A DNA stretch of 64,000 nucleotides from JAHJQZ01 sp963675235 (GTDB lineage Bacteria; Pseudomonadota; Alphaproteobacteria; Rhizobiales; Devosiaceae): assembly GCA_963675235.2 (NCBI GenBank), contig CAXXFU010000003.1:1-64000 (forward strand). The letters run 5' to 3'. Below the pieces are notes generated by a model. It was not told where the DNA came from and did not search any database. It saw only the letters and a list, made by a program, of their open reading frames with translations. Numbering within the stretch: position 1 is the stretch's first letter; each line of letters starts with the position of its first letter. The position numbers were made by a program, and so were the translations under genes. Below, piece by piece: positions 17,068 through 25,389 of the stretch.

Positions 17068-17883
17068 TCAGCCGTACATGGCCTGTTTGACGCCGACCAT
17101 CTCGATATCGCGCTCGGCCATCATGCGCGCCCCGAAGCCGGAGGCGAAGATGCGATAGTCACTGATGCGCGTTGGCGCGTCGCTGGCGATATCCTCGATG
17201 TCGTGATCGGGAATGGCGAAATGAAAGGCGCCGTAGCTCAACGTGCCCGAAACGCTGTCGAGCACCCATTGGTAGTCGGTGATCGTTGGCATCTCGACGC
17301 CGAACGGGGTGGCAACGAAACTGTCGAAGACCGGCACGCCACGTTTTTCCATGCGTGCCATCAGCGGCTGATAGGCTTCGGTCAGTCCGCGCCGCTCCAC
17401 CGCATCCCGGCACAGGATGATCGGGATCTCGAACTCGTCGCCGAGTCGTTCGTAGATGTCGATGAATTCGGGCTGGTAGAGCACCATCATGTGGGTATCG
17501 AGGTGAGACACGGCGATGCCGGCATCCAGAGCCGCCTTGACCTGGGCGTGAAGCTCGGCATGAACGGCATCCGGATCGGCCTTGATGATTTCCTCGACGC
17601 TGCGGGGGAAATAGCCGTCCTTGTCGGTCAAGCCATTGCTGGCGATCCCGGTCAGCGGCCGCCAACGCATTGCATGGTATTCCGAGGTCAGGGTCAGGTG
17701 CACGCCAAGGTCCCAGTCGGCATGCTCCCGGGCCATGCCGGCGATTTCCGGAAACCACGGGCACGGCACCATGATCGAACCGGAGGAGACCAGGCCCTTT
17801 TCCGACAGCTCGGCAAAGGCGATGTTGGCGGCATGGCTGCCGCCGAGATCGTCGTGATGCACAACCAGACGCTTGCCGCCCAT
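17068..17883 (-). CDS. ChbG/YdjC-like carbohydrate deacetylase
   Basis: A 271-residue cytosolic protein of the YdjC/ChbG family, metal-dependent enzymes that remove an acetyl group from N-acetylated oligosaccharides such as chitobiose. The metal and catalytic features are visible: HHDDLG near the N-terminus (Asp pair), GVHLTLTSEY, and SHLDTHMM (His ligands). ATG 17883 is preferred because it begins MGGKRLVVHHDDLG; the longer start adds nine unconserved residues. It is transcribed alone, convergent with the broken AraC gene. No phosphotransferase or chitin-use genes are nearby, so the substrate is open. Confidence 0.85.
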   Translation of the reverse strand: MGGKRLVVHHDDLGGSHAANIAFAELSEKGLVSSGSIMVPCPWFPEIAGMAREHADWDLGVHLTLTSEYHAMRWRPLTGIASNGLTDKDGYFPRSVEEIIKADPDAVHAELHAQVKAALDAGIAVSHLDTHMMVLYQPEFIDIYERLGDEFEIPIILCRDAVERRGLTEAYQPLMARMEKRGVPVFDSFVATPFGVEMPTITDYQWVLDSVSGTLSYGAFHFAIPDHDIEDIASDAPTRISDYRIFASGFGARMMAERDIEMVGVKQAMYG

Positions 17884-17996
17884 GTCTTCGCTCTCCTTAA
17901 CGCCGGCCAAGATCTCAAAACATCGCCTGATCCTGCACCGTCAAGTCTTGCACCAGCCTTGCCGCCCGGCGCAAGCCGGAGCCGGCTGGCGTCGGT

Positions 17997-18533
17997 CTAT
18001 TCCCCTTTTTCTGCCGCCTTGGCGATCGAATCGAGAATGACCTGTTTGGCATCCTCGATGCCGCCGATGCGGTCGATGCGCGCCCATTTGTCAGGCTCGA
18101 GATCCTTGTAGTGGGAGAAGAAGTGCTTGAGCCGTTCCATCTGGATTTCCGGCATGTCGGCAATGTCGTGGATGTCGTCATAGATGCGGGTCAGCTTGTG
18201 CACCGGCAGGCAGATGATCTTTTCGTCGGTGCCGCCGTCATCCTCCATGAACACCACCCCGACCGGCCGCGAGCGCACCACGGCGCCTGGCACGATCGGG
18301 CGCGAGTTCATGACGATGGCATCGAGCGGATCGCCGTCGCCGCACAATGTATGCGGGATGAAACCGTAATTCCCCGGGTAGCGCATGGGCGTGTAAAGGA
18401 ACCGATCGAGAAACAGCGCGCCGGAGGCCTTGTCGAGCTCGTATTTGATCGGCTCGCCGCCGATCGGCACCTCGATGATGACATGCAGATCGTCGGGGGG
18501 GTTGTGGCCGGCTGAAATTGCGTCAATTCTCAT
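17997..18533 (-). CDS. ppa: Soluble family I inorganic pyrophosphatase
   Basis: A 178-residue cytosolic Mg-dependent enzyme that hydrolyses pyrophosphate to phosphate and so pulls biosynthetic reactions forward. The signature DGDPLDAIV (metal-binding aspartates) is present, along with the family start IEVPIG and substrate residues in KYELDKASG and YPGNYGFIP. ATG 18533 is preceded by an AGGAAG site; upstream in-frame codons are unconserved. The length is normal. With hppA at 5923-8058 the genome segment carries both soluble and membrane PPases. Confidence 0.97.
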   Translation of the reverse strand: MRIDAISAGHNPPDDLHVIIEVPIGGEPIKYELDKASGALFLDRFLYTPMRYPGNYGFIPHTLCGDGDPLDAIVMNSRPIVPGAVVRSRPVGVVFMEDDGGTDEKIICLPVHKLTRIYDDIHDIADMPEIQMERLKHFFSHYKDLEPDKWARIDRIGGIEDAKQVILDSIAKAAEKGE

Positions 18534-18637
18534 TGCGTCTTCCTGATTGGGGACTGGACAGAGTGAGGGGCATGCTTGTGCCGTTCCGCCGCCGCGATGG
18601 CAAGACCGGACGGGCGGCAAAGTGCGAAAGGGTTTAC

Positions 18638-19186
18638 ATGTTGACCAGACGATTCCTAGCCGTTCTGGCCGGCGCCTGCCTGATGGCGGCACCGGCAACG
18701 GCGCAGCAGATCGACAGCGCCTACACCAAGATCGAGCTCGATGCCTGCACGGTCACCAGCGTCGACGAACTGGGCGGCAGCTGGGCCTGCCCGGGCTACA
18801 AGGGCTATCCGCTCTATGTCGCCGAGGGCGATCTGCGCATGTTCGTCTCCTACGGTTTCGGCGCGCCGGACGAAGTGGCGGCCGGCCAGACCCTGCCGCA
18901 GTTCAACACCATCAACGAAACGCTGGAATGGCGCCTGGTGCAGACCGACTACGGCTGGCTGCCCTTCGCGACGATCCTGAGGTTTTTCACCCAGACCGGG
19001 GACGGCAGCGAGCCGGACGGCCAGACCCTTGTCGTCACCAAGATCGCGCCGGCGAACACCTGCCATATCGCCTATATCGATGCGCGGCGGATCGACAACG
19101 CCAATGCGCTTGCCCGGCAATATGCCGACGAAACGGCGGCGAGCTTCGATTGCGCCAGCGACGAGCCGGTCCGGGTGCCCGACTGA
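18638..19186 (+). CDS. Secreted protein of unknown function
   Basis: A 182-residue protein with a signal peptide (MLTRRFLAVLAGACLMAAPATAQ, cut after residue 23 or so) and a mature periplasmic domain. Four cysteines (in DACTV, SWACPG, NTCHI and SFDCAS) are placed as two likely disulfides. I do not recognise a named family, although similar short secreted proteins occur in other Hyphomicrobiales. The ATG at 18638 is chosen because it starts the signal peptide. The nucleosidase gene begins 1 nt after its stop, so they are co-transcribed. Confidence 0.75.
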   Translation: MLTRRFLAVLAGACLMAAPATAQQIDSAYTKIELDACTVTSVDELGGSWACPGYKGYPLYVAEGDLRMFVSYGFGAPDEVAAGQTLPQFNTINETLEWRLVQTDYGWLPFATILRFFTQTGDGSEPDGQTLVVTKIAPANTCHIAYIDARRIDNANALARQYADETAASFDCASDEPVRVPD

Positions 19187-19187
19187 G

Positions 19188-19817
19188 ATGATTGCCGATT
19201 TCGTCAAAAAGGTTGGCAAGCGCCGGGTGCTCTACGTCATGGCGGCCGAATCCGAATATGGCCCACACCTGCAATCGCGCATCATGCCGCTGATGACCGG
19301 GGTCGGTCCGGTCGAGGCGGCGGTGATCCTGACCGAGGCGCTGACCCGTTCCGCCGGCACAGCCAGCCTGCCCGATCTGGTGGTGTCCCTGGGCTCGGCC
19401 GGTTCGCAACGGCTTGAACAGGGCGCCGTCTACCAGGCCAGCTCGGTCTCCTACCGCGACATGGACGCCTCGGCGCTCGGTTTCCCGCGGGGCGAAACGC
19501 CGTTTTCGGGACTGCCGATCGACATCGAGCTCGACACGCCGGTGCCCGATGTCCCCATGGCGCGGCTGTCGACCGGGGCCAATATCGTTTCAGGTGCCGC
19601 CTATGACTCGGTCGATGCCGACATGGTCGACATGGAGACCTTTGCCCTCAAGCGCGCGGCAATGCGCTTCGTCGTGCCGCTGGTGGCGCTGAGAGGCATT
19701 TCCGACGGCGCCACCGAGCTGCATCATTTCGACGACTGGACGCAATATCTGCATATTGTCGACGAACGTCTGGCTGAAGCCGTGGACGGACTCGAAGGTG
19801 TGCTGGCGGCAAGCTAA
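19188..19817 (+). CDS. 5'-methylthioadenosine/S-adenosylhomocysteine nucleosidase-like protein
   Basis: A 209-residue member of the nucleoside phosphorylase (PNP/UDP) superfamily. It should cleave methylthioadenosine and/or S-adenosylhomocysteine to adenine and the ribosyl product in methyl-donor recycling. Family features are the early GVGPVEAAV, the strand LPDLVVSLGSAGS, the purine-site VDMETFALKRAA and RGISDGA with the catalytic-site aspartate. It is about 20 residues shorter than E. coli MtnN. ATG 19188 follows the preceding stop by 1 nt. Substrate preference within the superfamily is not certain. Its end overlaps the convergent tetR gene by 4 bp. Confidence 0.83.
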   Translation: MIADFVKKVGKRRVLYVMAAESEYGPHLQSRIMPLMTGVGPVEAAVILTEALTRSAGTASLPDLVVSLGSAGSQRLEQGAVYQASSVSYRDMDASALGFPRGETPFSGLPIDIELDTPVPDVPMARLSTGANIVSGAAYDSVDADMVDMETFALKRAAMRFVVPLVALRGISDGATELHHFDDWTQYLHIVDERLAEAVDGLEGVLAAS

Positions 19818-20419
19818 GTTTCGTTCCTGCTGGTGTTGCCCAGCGCGTCTGACCCGGCCAATATCGACTGCAGATTCGGCGAAACCAGCGCCACCACCTC
19901 GTCGATCGTCATTGATGCGATCGGCTCAAGCTTCAGGATATAGCGGCAGAAGGCCAAGCCCAGCATCTGGCTGGCTACCAGAGCCGCCAGGTGCTCTGTA
20001 TCGCGACCCGGCGACAGCACCGCCAGCATCGGCATTATCTGGCTGGCAAACAGGTCACGCATCCGCGCCGCCGCCATTTCGTTGGAGGCCGCAGAGCGCA
20101 GCAGTACCGCAAGCCCGCTCTGCTCACTGCCGCCTTCCCAGCGCGACAGGAAATGGCGCACTGCTACTTCGCCAAGCCGGTGAGGCGGCACTGCGACGAT
20201 ATCGGGCAGGGAGAGGTCGAATCCAGCGGTTTCGGCAAAGAGCCCGTCCTTGGAACCAAAATAGCGGATGATCATCGTCGGATCGATCTCCGCCATTTCG
20301 GCGATATCACGCACAGTCGTCCGTTCGTAGCCGCGCGCTGCAAACAGTTTCGCCGCCGCGTCGCGAATGCGCTGCCGGGTGCGTTCGGATTTGCTCGGTT
20401 CGGATTTCATCCCGCTCAT
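19814..20419 (-). CDS. TetR family transcriptional regulator
   Basis: A 201-residue repressor: the N-terminal helix-turn-helix (about residues 12-58, IRDAAAKLFAARGYERTTVRDIAEMA then IIRYFGSKDGLF) and a variable ligand-binding domain. Two identical 20-bp direct repeats lie in the 99 bp between it and a divergent membrane protein gene, one on each side, so it very likely represses itself and that gene. The ligand is unknown. Its 3' end overlaps the nucleosidase gene tail-to-tail by 4 bp. Confidence 0.9.
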   Translation of the reverse strand: MSGMKSEPSKSERTRQRIRDAAAKLFAARGYERTTVRDIAEMAEIDPTMIIRYFGSKDGLFAETAGFDLSLPDIVAVPPHRLGEVAVRHFLSRWEGGSEQSGLAVLLRSAASNEMAAARMRDLFASQIMPMLAVLSPGRDTEHLAALVASQMLGLAFCRYILKLEPIASMTIDEVVALVSPNLQSILAGSDALGNTSRNET

Positions 20420-20430
20420 AGGGTCTATTT

Positions 20431-20489
20431 GCCAACATGTGTTGACTTTTTCAAGTCCTCACCATAAATGCCAACATGTGTTGACTTTT
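20431..20489. promoter_or_regulatory. Two direct repeats, probable TetR operators
   Basis: The 20-bp sequence gccaacatgtgttgactttt occurs at 20431-20450 and again at 20470-20489, 39 bp apart. The core caacatgtgttg is an imperfect dyad. Its end ttgactttt could double as a -35 element for the rightward promoter. One copy is 12 bp from the tetR start and the other 30 bp from the HXXEE gene start. Confidence 0.75.
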
Positions 20490-20518
20490 ACACAGGCAAA
20501 TTCAAAGCGAGACAAAAC

Positions 20519-21142
20519 ATGAGCGAACAGAAACTCTCCCGGCGCGATCTCGGCATCGCGCTCACCATCGCCGCCGTCATGGCAACGCTCTTCGTCGCCA
20601 TCGGAGGAAAGCCGCTGCTGGTGACATTTTGCATCGGACTGGTCGGTGTCGCCGGCGTACTTGTCTGGTTCTACCGTGCCGGTGCACCGTTGCCGGGCGC
20701 CGCCTGCTACCCGGTCTATTTCGCGACACTGGCCTGGCAGTTCGTTCACTTCACCGAGGAGTATCTGACCGGATTCAATACCCGGTTTCCCGAGCTCTAC
20801 GGCGCCAGTCCCTACTCGCACCAGCTTTTCGTTATCATCAACATGACGTCCTATGCCGTGTTTAGCCTGGCGGCGATCCTGATGCTGACACGACGGTTCG
20901 GATTCATGCTGACGCCAATGCTGTTCTTCGTCATCTATGGCGCCATCGGCAACGCCATCGCTCACAGCTGGTGGGTGATCATGACTGTCGGCTATTTCCC
21001 CGGCGCCTTCACGGCCCAGCTTTACTGGGCTCTCGGCCCGCTCGCCCTGTGGCGGCTGACCGGATCGGCGAAAGCGACGATCATCACGATCGCAGGCATG
21101 GCCGCAGCGCTCATCCCGATCCTGACTCTGGCACAGGGATGA
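20519..21142 (+). CDS. HXXEE domain membrane protein
   Basis: A 207-residue inner-membrane protein with about six transmembrane helices. The name-giving motif is visible as HFTEEY (about residues 77-82), in the segment WQFVHFTEEYLTGF, followed by later histidines in AIAHSWW. HXXEE proteins are thought to be metal-binding membrane enzymes or transporters, without a proven reaction. ATG 20519 starts just downstream of the second operator-like repeat. Divergence from tetR suggests it is the repressor's target, perhaps handling the compound the repressor senses. Confidence 0.82.
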   Translation: MSEQKLSRRDLGIALTIAAVMATLFVAIGGKPLLVTFCIGLVGVAGVLVWFYRAGAPLPGAACYPVYFATLAWQFVHFTEEYLTGFNTRFPELYGASPYSHQLFVIINMTSYAVFSLAAILMLTRRFGFMLTPMLFFVIYGAIGNAIAHSWWVIMTVGYFPGAFTAQLYWALGPLALWRLTGSAKATIITIAGMAAALIPILTLAQG

Positions 21143-21186
21143 ACCGCTTTGAGCCGGTGCCGGGTATTTTCGGCGACGGCACGGCG

Positions 21187-22191
21187 CTAGGGCGGTGACA
21201 TGCCGATGACCGGCCAGCCTTCCGCGTCCCAGCCGATCGGTTCGATCTGCAGTTTCGGCGCGCCGGCTGCCGCGCGGTCGTAGTAATGAAAGGCCAGCAT
21301 CTGCGTCCCGTCCGCTGCCGCGAACACCTCTTGTCCGCCCGGCCCGCGATAGCGGCCGGTCGTGCCGAGAACCAGGGTGCCACCGCCGTCGAGCATGGGC
21401 ACGCCGTCGCGGTCGAGATAGGGACCAGCAATGTCCTCGGCCCGCCCAACGCGGATATTGTAGTCGCTGGTAATGCCCCGGCAGCAATGATCGAAAGAGA
21501 CGAACAGATAATAGCGTCCGTCATGGCGCAGCAGCGCCGGCGCCTCGATGGCGCCGTCTCCACGCGAGGCCAACGGGATGATCTCCTCGTTTTCAGCGAG
21601 ACGCATGCCCGTCTGCGGATCGAGTTCGATCATCCTGATGCCATCCCACCACGAGCCGAAGGCGAGATAGGCCCGCCCGTCACGGTCATCGAAGCGCACC
21701 GGGTCGATGGCATTGAAATTGTTGCCAGGATGGCTCTGAAAGACGATGCCGCGGTCCTGCCAGCCGGCGCCGGGTGTTTCGGGGTTAAAGTCGGCGTTCA
21801 CCGTCAGACCGATGGTGCTGAGGTTCTTGCCGAAGCTCGAAGCGGAATAATAAACATGCAACTCCCGGCCCTGGAGCGACACCGAAGGCGCCCAGAGGTT
21901 GGGAGGCGTCTGCTTGAGCGCCGGCGCTACCCAGTCCGGCAATCCGGAACCGAGTGTGCCGGCGTCGCACCAGGTGATGCCGTCCTTCGAGGTCTTGATG
22001 CGGATGGCGCCGCCATCAGGCGCGTGCTCGACCCCGGTCGAGAAGGCGACATAGGTGGTGTCGAAATGGATGACGCTCGGATCGTGGATGCCGAGATCGC
22101 CACCGAGTGAGTGAAAGCTCACCGTGGCGCCCTCGGCCATCGAAGCTGTTGCAGACAAGGCAAATAGTACAACGAGCAAGGCACGCAGCAT
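21187..22191 (-). CDS. Glycoside hydrolase family 43, arabinanase-like
   Basis: A 334-residue exported enzyme with a signal peptide (about 1-20, MLRALLVVLFALSATASMAEG) and a five-bladed beta-propeller. The three GH43 acidic residues are recognisable: the base Asp in GIHDPSVI, the Asp in NAIDPVRF and the acid Glu in GAIEAPALL. The pattern matches endo-1,5-alpha-L-arabinanases, which cut pectic arabinan; exact specificity is not certain. ATG 22191 is chosen as it opens the signal peptide. It lies 57 bp after typA on the same strand but is unrelated in function. No arabinose uptake genes are adjacent. Confidence 0.85.
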   Translation of the reverse strand: MLRALLVVLFALSATASMAEGATVSFHSLGGDLGIHDPSVIHFDTTYVAFSTGVEHAPDGGAIRIKTSKDGITWCDAGTLGSGLPDWVAPALKQTPPNLWAPSVSLQGRELHVYYSASSFGKNLSTIGLTVNADFNPETPGAGWQDRGIVFQSHPGNNFNAIDPVRFDDRDGRAYLAFGSWWDGIRMIELDPQTGMRLAENEEIIPLASRGDGAIEAPALLRHDGRYYLFVSFDHCCRGITSDYNIRVGRAEDIAGPYLDRDGVPMLDGGGTLVLGTTGRYRGPGGQEVFAAADGTQMLAFHYYDRAAAGAPKLQIEPIGWDAEGWPVIGMSPP

Positions 22192-22248
22192 GGCCGGTCC
22201 TCCCAACTGGCAGGACCCCAACCTCATCGCGGTAGGTCGTGAAGCGTG

Positions 22249-24069
22249 CTAGCTCGCCTGTGCCTGCGCCGCCCGGTAGGCGCGCTTGCGCTCATTGGGA
22301 TCGAGCCGGATCTTGCGCAAACGGATGTTCTTCGGCGTGACCTCGACATATTCGTCGTCGGCGATATAGCCGAGCGCCTGGTCGAGCGACAGCTTCTTGG
22401 GCGGGGTCAGCCGCACGGCCTCGTCCTTGGAGGTGGTGCGGATATTGGTCAGCTGCTTGCCCTTGATCGGATTGACCTCGAGGTCGTTGCCGCGGGTGTG
22501 CTCGCCAATGATCATGCCCTCATACACGTCGACGCCGGGATCGATCAGCATCGGACCGCGATCCTCGAGGTTCCACAGTGCATAGGCGACCGAGGTGCCG
22601 GTCGAATTGGAGATGAGAACGCCGGTGCGGCGACCCTGCATCGGTCCCTTGTGCGGCTGGTAGTCGTGGAACAGCCGGTTGAAGATGGCGGTGCCGCGCG
22701 TGTCGCCCAGCAGTTCGGACTGATAGCCGATCAGCGCCCGGGTCGGCACATAGAGCCGCAAACGGGTGCGGCCAAGGCCCGAGGGGCGCATTTCGACGAG
22801 ATCGCCCCTGCGCTCGGTGAGCTTTTGCACCACCGGACCGGTGAATTCGTCGTCGACGTCAATGATGACTTCCTCGATCGGCTCGAAGGTTTCGCCGTCC
22901 CGCTCCTGCATCAGCACGCGCGGGCGTCCGACGGTCAGCTCGAACCCTTCGCGGCGCATGGTCTCGATGAGAACGGCGAGTTGGAGTTCGCCGCGTCCGG
23001 CAACCTCGAAACTGTCGGCGTCTGTACCGCGGGTGACGCGAATGGCGACATTGCCCTCGGCTTCGCGGCGCAGGCGATCGAGGATGACGCGCGACTGCAC
23101 CTTGTCTCCCTCGCGCCCGGCAAACGGGCCGTCATTGATGCGAAAGGTCATCGACAGCGTCGGCGGATCGATCGGCCGCGCTTCCAATGGCTCGCTGACC
23201 TGCGGCACGGCAATGGTATCGGCCACCGTTGCCGTCTCGAGACCGGCAATGGCGACGATGTCACCGGCTTCGCCGATATCGATGGGCTGGCGTTCGATGC
23301 CACGGAAGGCCAGCACCTTGGAGACGCGCCCCTTCTCGATGGTCTCGCCGTCGCGATGCATGGCGTGCACCGGCTCGCCGGCCTTGATCGACCCCGAAAG
23401 AATGCGTCCGGTCAGAATGCGGCCGAGGAAGGGATTGCGCTCGATGGTCGTCACCAACATGCGGAACGGGCCGATCTCGACCTTGGGCTCTTCCACATGC
23501 TTGACGACGAGATCGAGCAGCGGCGCGACGCTGTCGGTCGGGCCGGCGGGATCTGCGGCCATCCAGCCCTGCTTGGCCGAGCCGTAAAGGATCGGGAAAT
23601 CGAGCTGTTCCTCGTGGGCGTCGAGCGCCACGAACAGGTCGAACACCTCGTTGACAACCTCGACATGGCGTTCATCGGGCTTGTCGATCTTGTTGATGGC
23701 AACGATCGGCTTGAGACCCAGCGCCAGCGCCTTGCTGAGAACGAACTTGGTCTGCGGCATCGGCCCTTCGGCCGCATCGACCAGGATGACTACGCCGTCG
23801 ACCATACTGAGGATGCGCTCGACCTCGCCGCCGAAATCGGCGTGGCCGGGGGTGTCGACGATGTTGATGCGGGTGTCGTGCCACATCAGCGAGGTGACCT
23901 TGGCGAGAATGGTGATGCCGCGCTCGCGCTCGAGATCGTTGGAGTCCATCATCCGCTCCTCGGTCCGCTGGTTGTCGCGGAAGGAACCGGACTGCTTGAG
24001 CAGGACATCGATCAGCGTGGTCTTGCCGTGGTCAACGTGAGCGATGATCGCGATATTGCGCAATTTCAT
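22249..24069 (-). CDS. typA: Translational GTPase TypA/BipA
   Basis: A 606-residue ribosome-binding GTPase that assists 50S assembly and stress or cold adaptation. The G motifs are visible: AHVDHGKTTLID (G1, residues 8-19), DTPGHADFGGEVER (G3), NKIDKP (G4) and GSAKQGW (G5). EF-G-like domains III and V and the TypA-specific C-terminal domain (YGALWNLEDRG-type block, here AYALWNLEDRGPM) follow. ATG 24069 starts MKLRNIAII; the upstream in-frame extension is unconserved. It is transcribed leftwards, away from the siderophore operon. Confidence 0.97.
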   Translation of the reverse strand: MKLRNIAIIAHVDHGKTTLIDVLLKQSGSFRDNQRTEERMMDSNDLERERGITILAKVTSLMWHDTRINIVDTPGHADFGGEVERILSMVDGVVILVDAAEGPMPQTKFVLSKALALGLKPIVAINKIDKPDERHVEVVNEVFDLFVALDAHEEQLDFPILYGSAKQGWMAADPAGPTDSVAPLLDLVVKHVEEPKVEIGPFRMLVTTIERNPFLGRILTGRILSGSIKAGEPVHAMHRDGETIEKGRVSKVLAFRGIERQPIDIGEAGDIVAIAGLETATVADTIAVPQVSEPLEARPIDPPTLSMTFRINDGPFAGREGDKVQSRVILDRLRREAEGNVAIRVTRGTDADSFEVAGRGELQLAVLIETMRREGFELTVGRPRVLMQERDGETFEPIEEVIIDVDDEFTGPVVQKLTERRGDLVEMRPSGLGRTRLRLYVPTRALIGYQSELLGDTRGTAIFNRLFHDYQPHKGPMQGRRTGVLISNSTGTSVAYALWNLEDRGPMLIDPGVDVYEGMIIGEHTRGNDLEVNPIKGKQLTNIRTTSKDEAVRLTPPKKLSLDQALGYIADDEYVEVTPKNIRLRKIRLDPNERKRAYRAAQAQAS

Positions 24070-24427
24070 TGGGTAGCCATACCTAATTGGGGTTGCGCGG
24101 GTCCTGGGGCATCGGGCGAAACCGGCCTGCGGCTTCGTATCTGACCGATGCGCATAACCGGACCGGAACACGCGCGCGAAATCTGTCTAGCGCGCGTGCT
24201 CTATCCGAAGGCGGTCACCGAGACAAGTCAAAACGGGCGGAAGCCGGGCTTTCGGGGCGTCCGTCCGCCGCATGAGGCGTTCCGCTGCCTCCATCCGGAT
24301 TGTTTTCCTATCTGGCTAGAACCGTTCCAACTTGCTGCCATTTCTATTGATTCCGACAGGCCGACCCGGCTAACCGTCTCGCTCAACTTTAATGACGGGG
24401 CCTTGACCCCCGCCGATTGGAGACAAA
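24070..24427. other. Intergenic region between typA and the iron-uptake operon
   Basis: No gene is supported in these 358 bases. It must hold the divergent promoters of typA (left) and the siderophore-transport operon (right). Visible structure: an 8-bp stem cacgcgcg (24169-24176)/cgcgcgtg (24191-24198) with a 14-nt loop, and an iron-control-element-like dyad at 24317-24330. Confidence 0.6.
24317..24330. promoter_or_regulatory. Possible Irr-type iron control element
   Basis: tagaaccgttccaa resembles the Irr/ICE dyad TTTAGAA-N3-TTCTAAA: 10 of the 14 consensus positions over the full 17-mer match, including TAGAA and TTC. It lies about 100 bp upstream of the binding-protein gene. This is a weak single-site match. 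Confidence 0.3.
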
Positions 24428-25330
24428 ATGAAGATCAGCCACCCTCTCGCGGTCGCCGCCCTGGCAACCGCTCTCGTAGCATCCCCCACCCTTTCCGCCG
24501 ACACAGTCACCATCGCCCATGCCCAGGGCGAGACCGAGGTTCCGGTCAATCCCGAGAAAGTGGTGAGCTTCGATCTCGCCACGCTCGATACGCTGCAGGC
24601 GCTCGGCATTGACGTCGCCGGCGTGCCGGCCTTCAACATGCCGGCCAATCTCGACGCATATGAAGGCGACGACTACATCAAGGTCGGTTCGCTGTTCGAG
24701 CCCGACTACGAGGCGGTCAACGCCCTTCAGCCCGACCTGATCATCGTCGCCGGGCGGTCCTCAGACGCCTATGGCGAATTGAGCGCCATCGCTCCGACCA
24801 TCGATTTGTCCAACGACTGGGCCGATTTCGTCCCCTCGGTGAAGCGCAACAGTCTCGCCCTCGGCCAGATCTTCGATCGCACTGCCGAAATCGAGGCTCT
24901 GATTGCCGATTTCGACGCCCGCGTCGCAGGCTTCGGCGAACAGACCAGGGACTTCGGCACCGCCCTGATCATCATGTCCTCGGGTGGCGAGATCACCGCC
25001 TATGGTCCCGGATCGCGTTTCGGGTTCGTGCATGACACGCTCGGCATCACCCCGGCGATCGCGGACGTGGAGGCGGCGACCCATGGCGACGCCGTATCTT
25101 TCGAGTTCCTGCTCGAAACCGATCCGGACTGGCTGATCGTGCTCGACCGCGACGCCGCCGTCGGCCAGCAGGCCGATTCGGCCATGCAGGTGCTCGACAA
25201 CGAGTTGATGCACGAGACCAGCGCCTTCAAGAACGATCGCATCATCTATGTCGACAGCGCGCGCTGGTATGTCACCAATGGTGGCATTGCCAATCTCAAC
25301 GCCATCGTCGACGAGCTGGCCGGCGACTGA
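24428..25330 (+). CDS. Siderophore ABC transporter substrate-binding protein (FatB/YclQ-like)
   Basis: A 300-residue periplasmic binding protein of the class III (FepB/CeuE/FatB) type that captures ferric siderophore. A signal peptide (about 1-23, ending TLSA) precedes the mature start; there is no lipobox cysteine. The family opening VPVNPEKVVSFDLATLDTLQALGI, FEPDYEAVNALQPDLIIVAGR and the late DRIIYVDSARWYV are visible. It is the first gene of a four-gene importer with two permeases and an ATPase, the YclNOPQ/FatBCD arrangement used for catecholate or petrobactin-type siderophores; the precise ligand is not readable from sequence. Confidence 0.92.
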   Translation: MKISHPLAVAALATALVASPTLSADTVTIAHAQGETEVPVNPEKVVSFDLATLDTLQALGIDVAGVPAFNMPANLDAYEGDDYIKVGSLFEPDYEAVNALQPDLIIVAGRSSDAYGELSAIAPTIDLSNDWADFVPSVKRNSLALGQIFDRTAEIEALIADFDARVAGFGEQTRDFGTALIIMSSGGEITAYGPGSRFGFVHDTLGITPAIADVEAATHGDAVSFEFLLETDPDWLIVLDRDAAVGQQADSAMQVLDNELMHETSAFKNDRIIYVDSARWYVTNGGIANLNAIVDELAGD

Positions 25331-25389
25331 CCCCCTGTCTCAGCCAGCGACCGGCCGGGCCGCGCTTGCGCAACCCGGCCGGCACGATC

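Noticed and set aside
22246..24144. Long open frame opposite typA
   Set aside because: Exact antisense shadow of a well-conserved gene, with no signal of its own.
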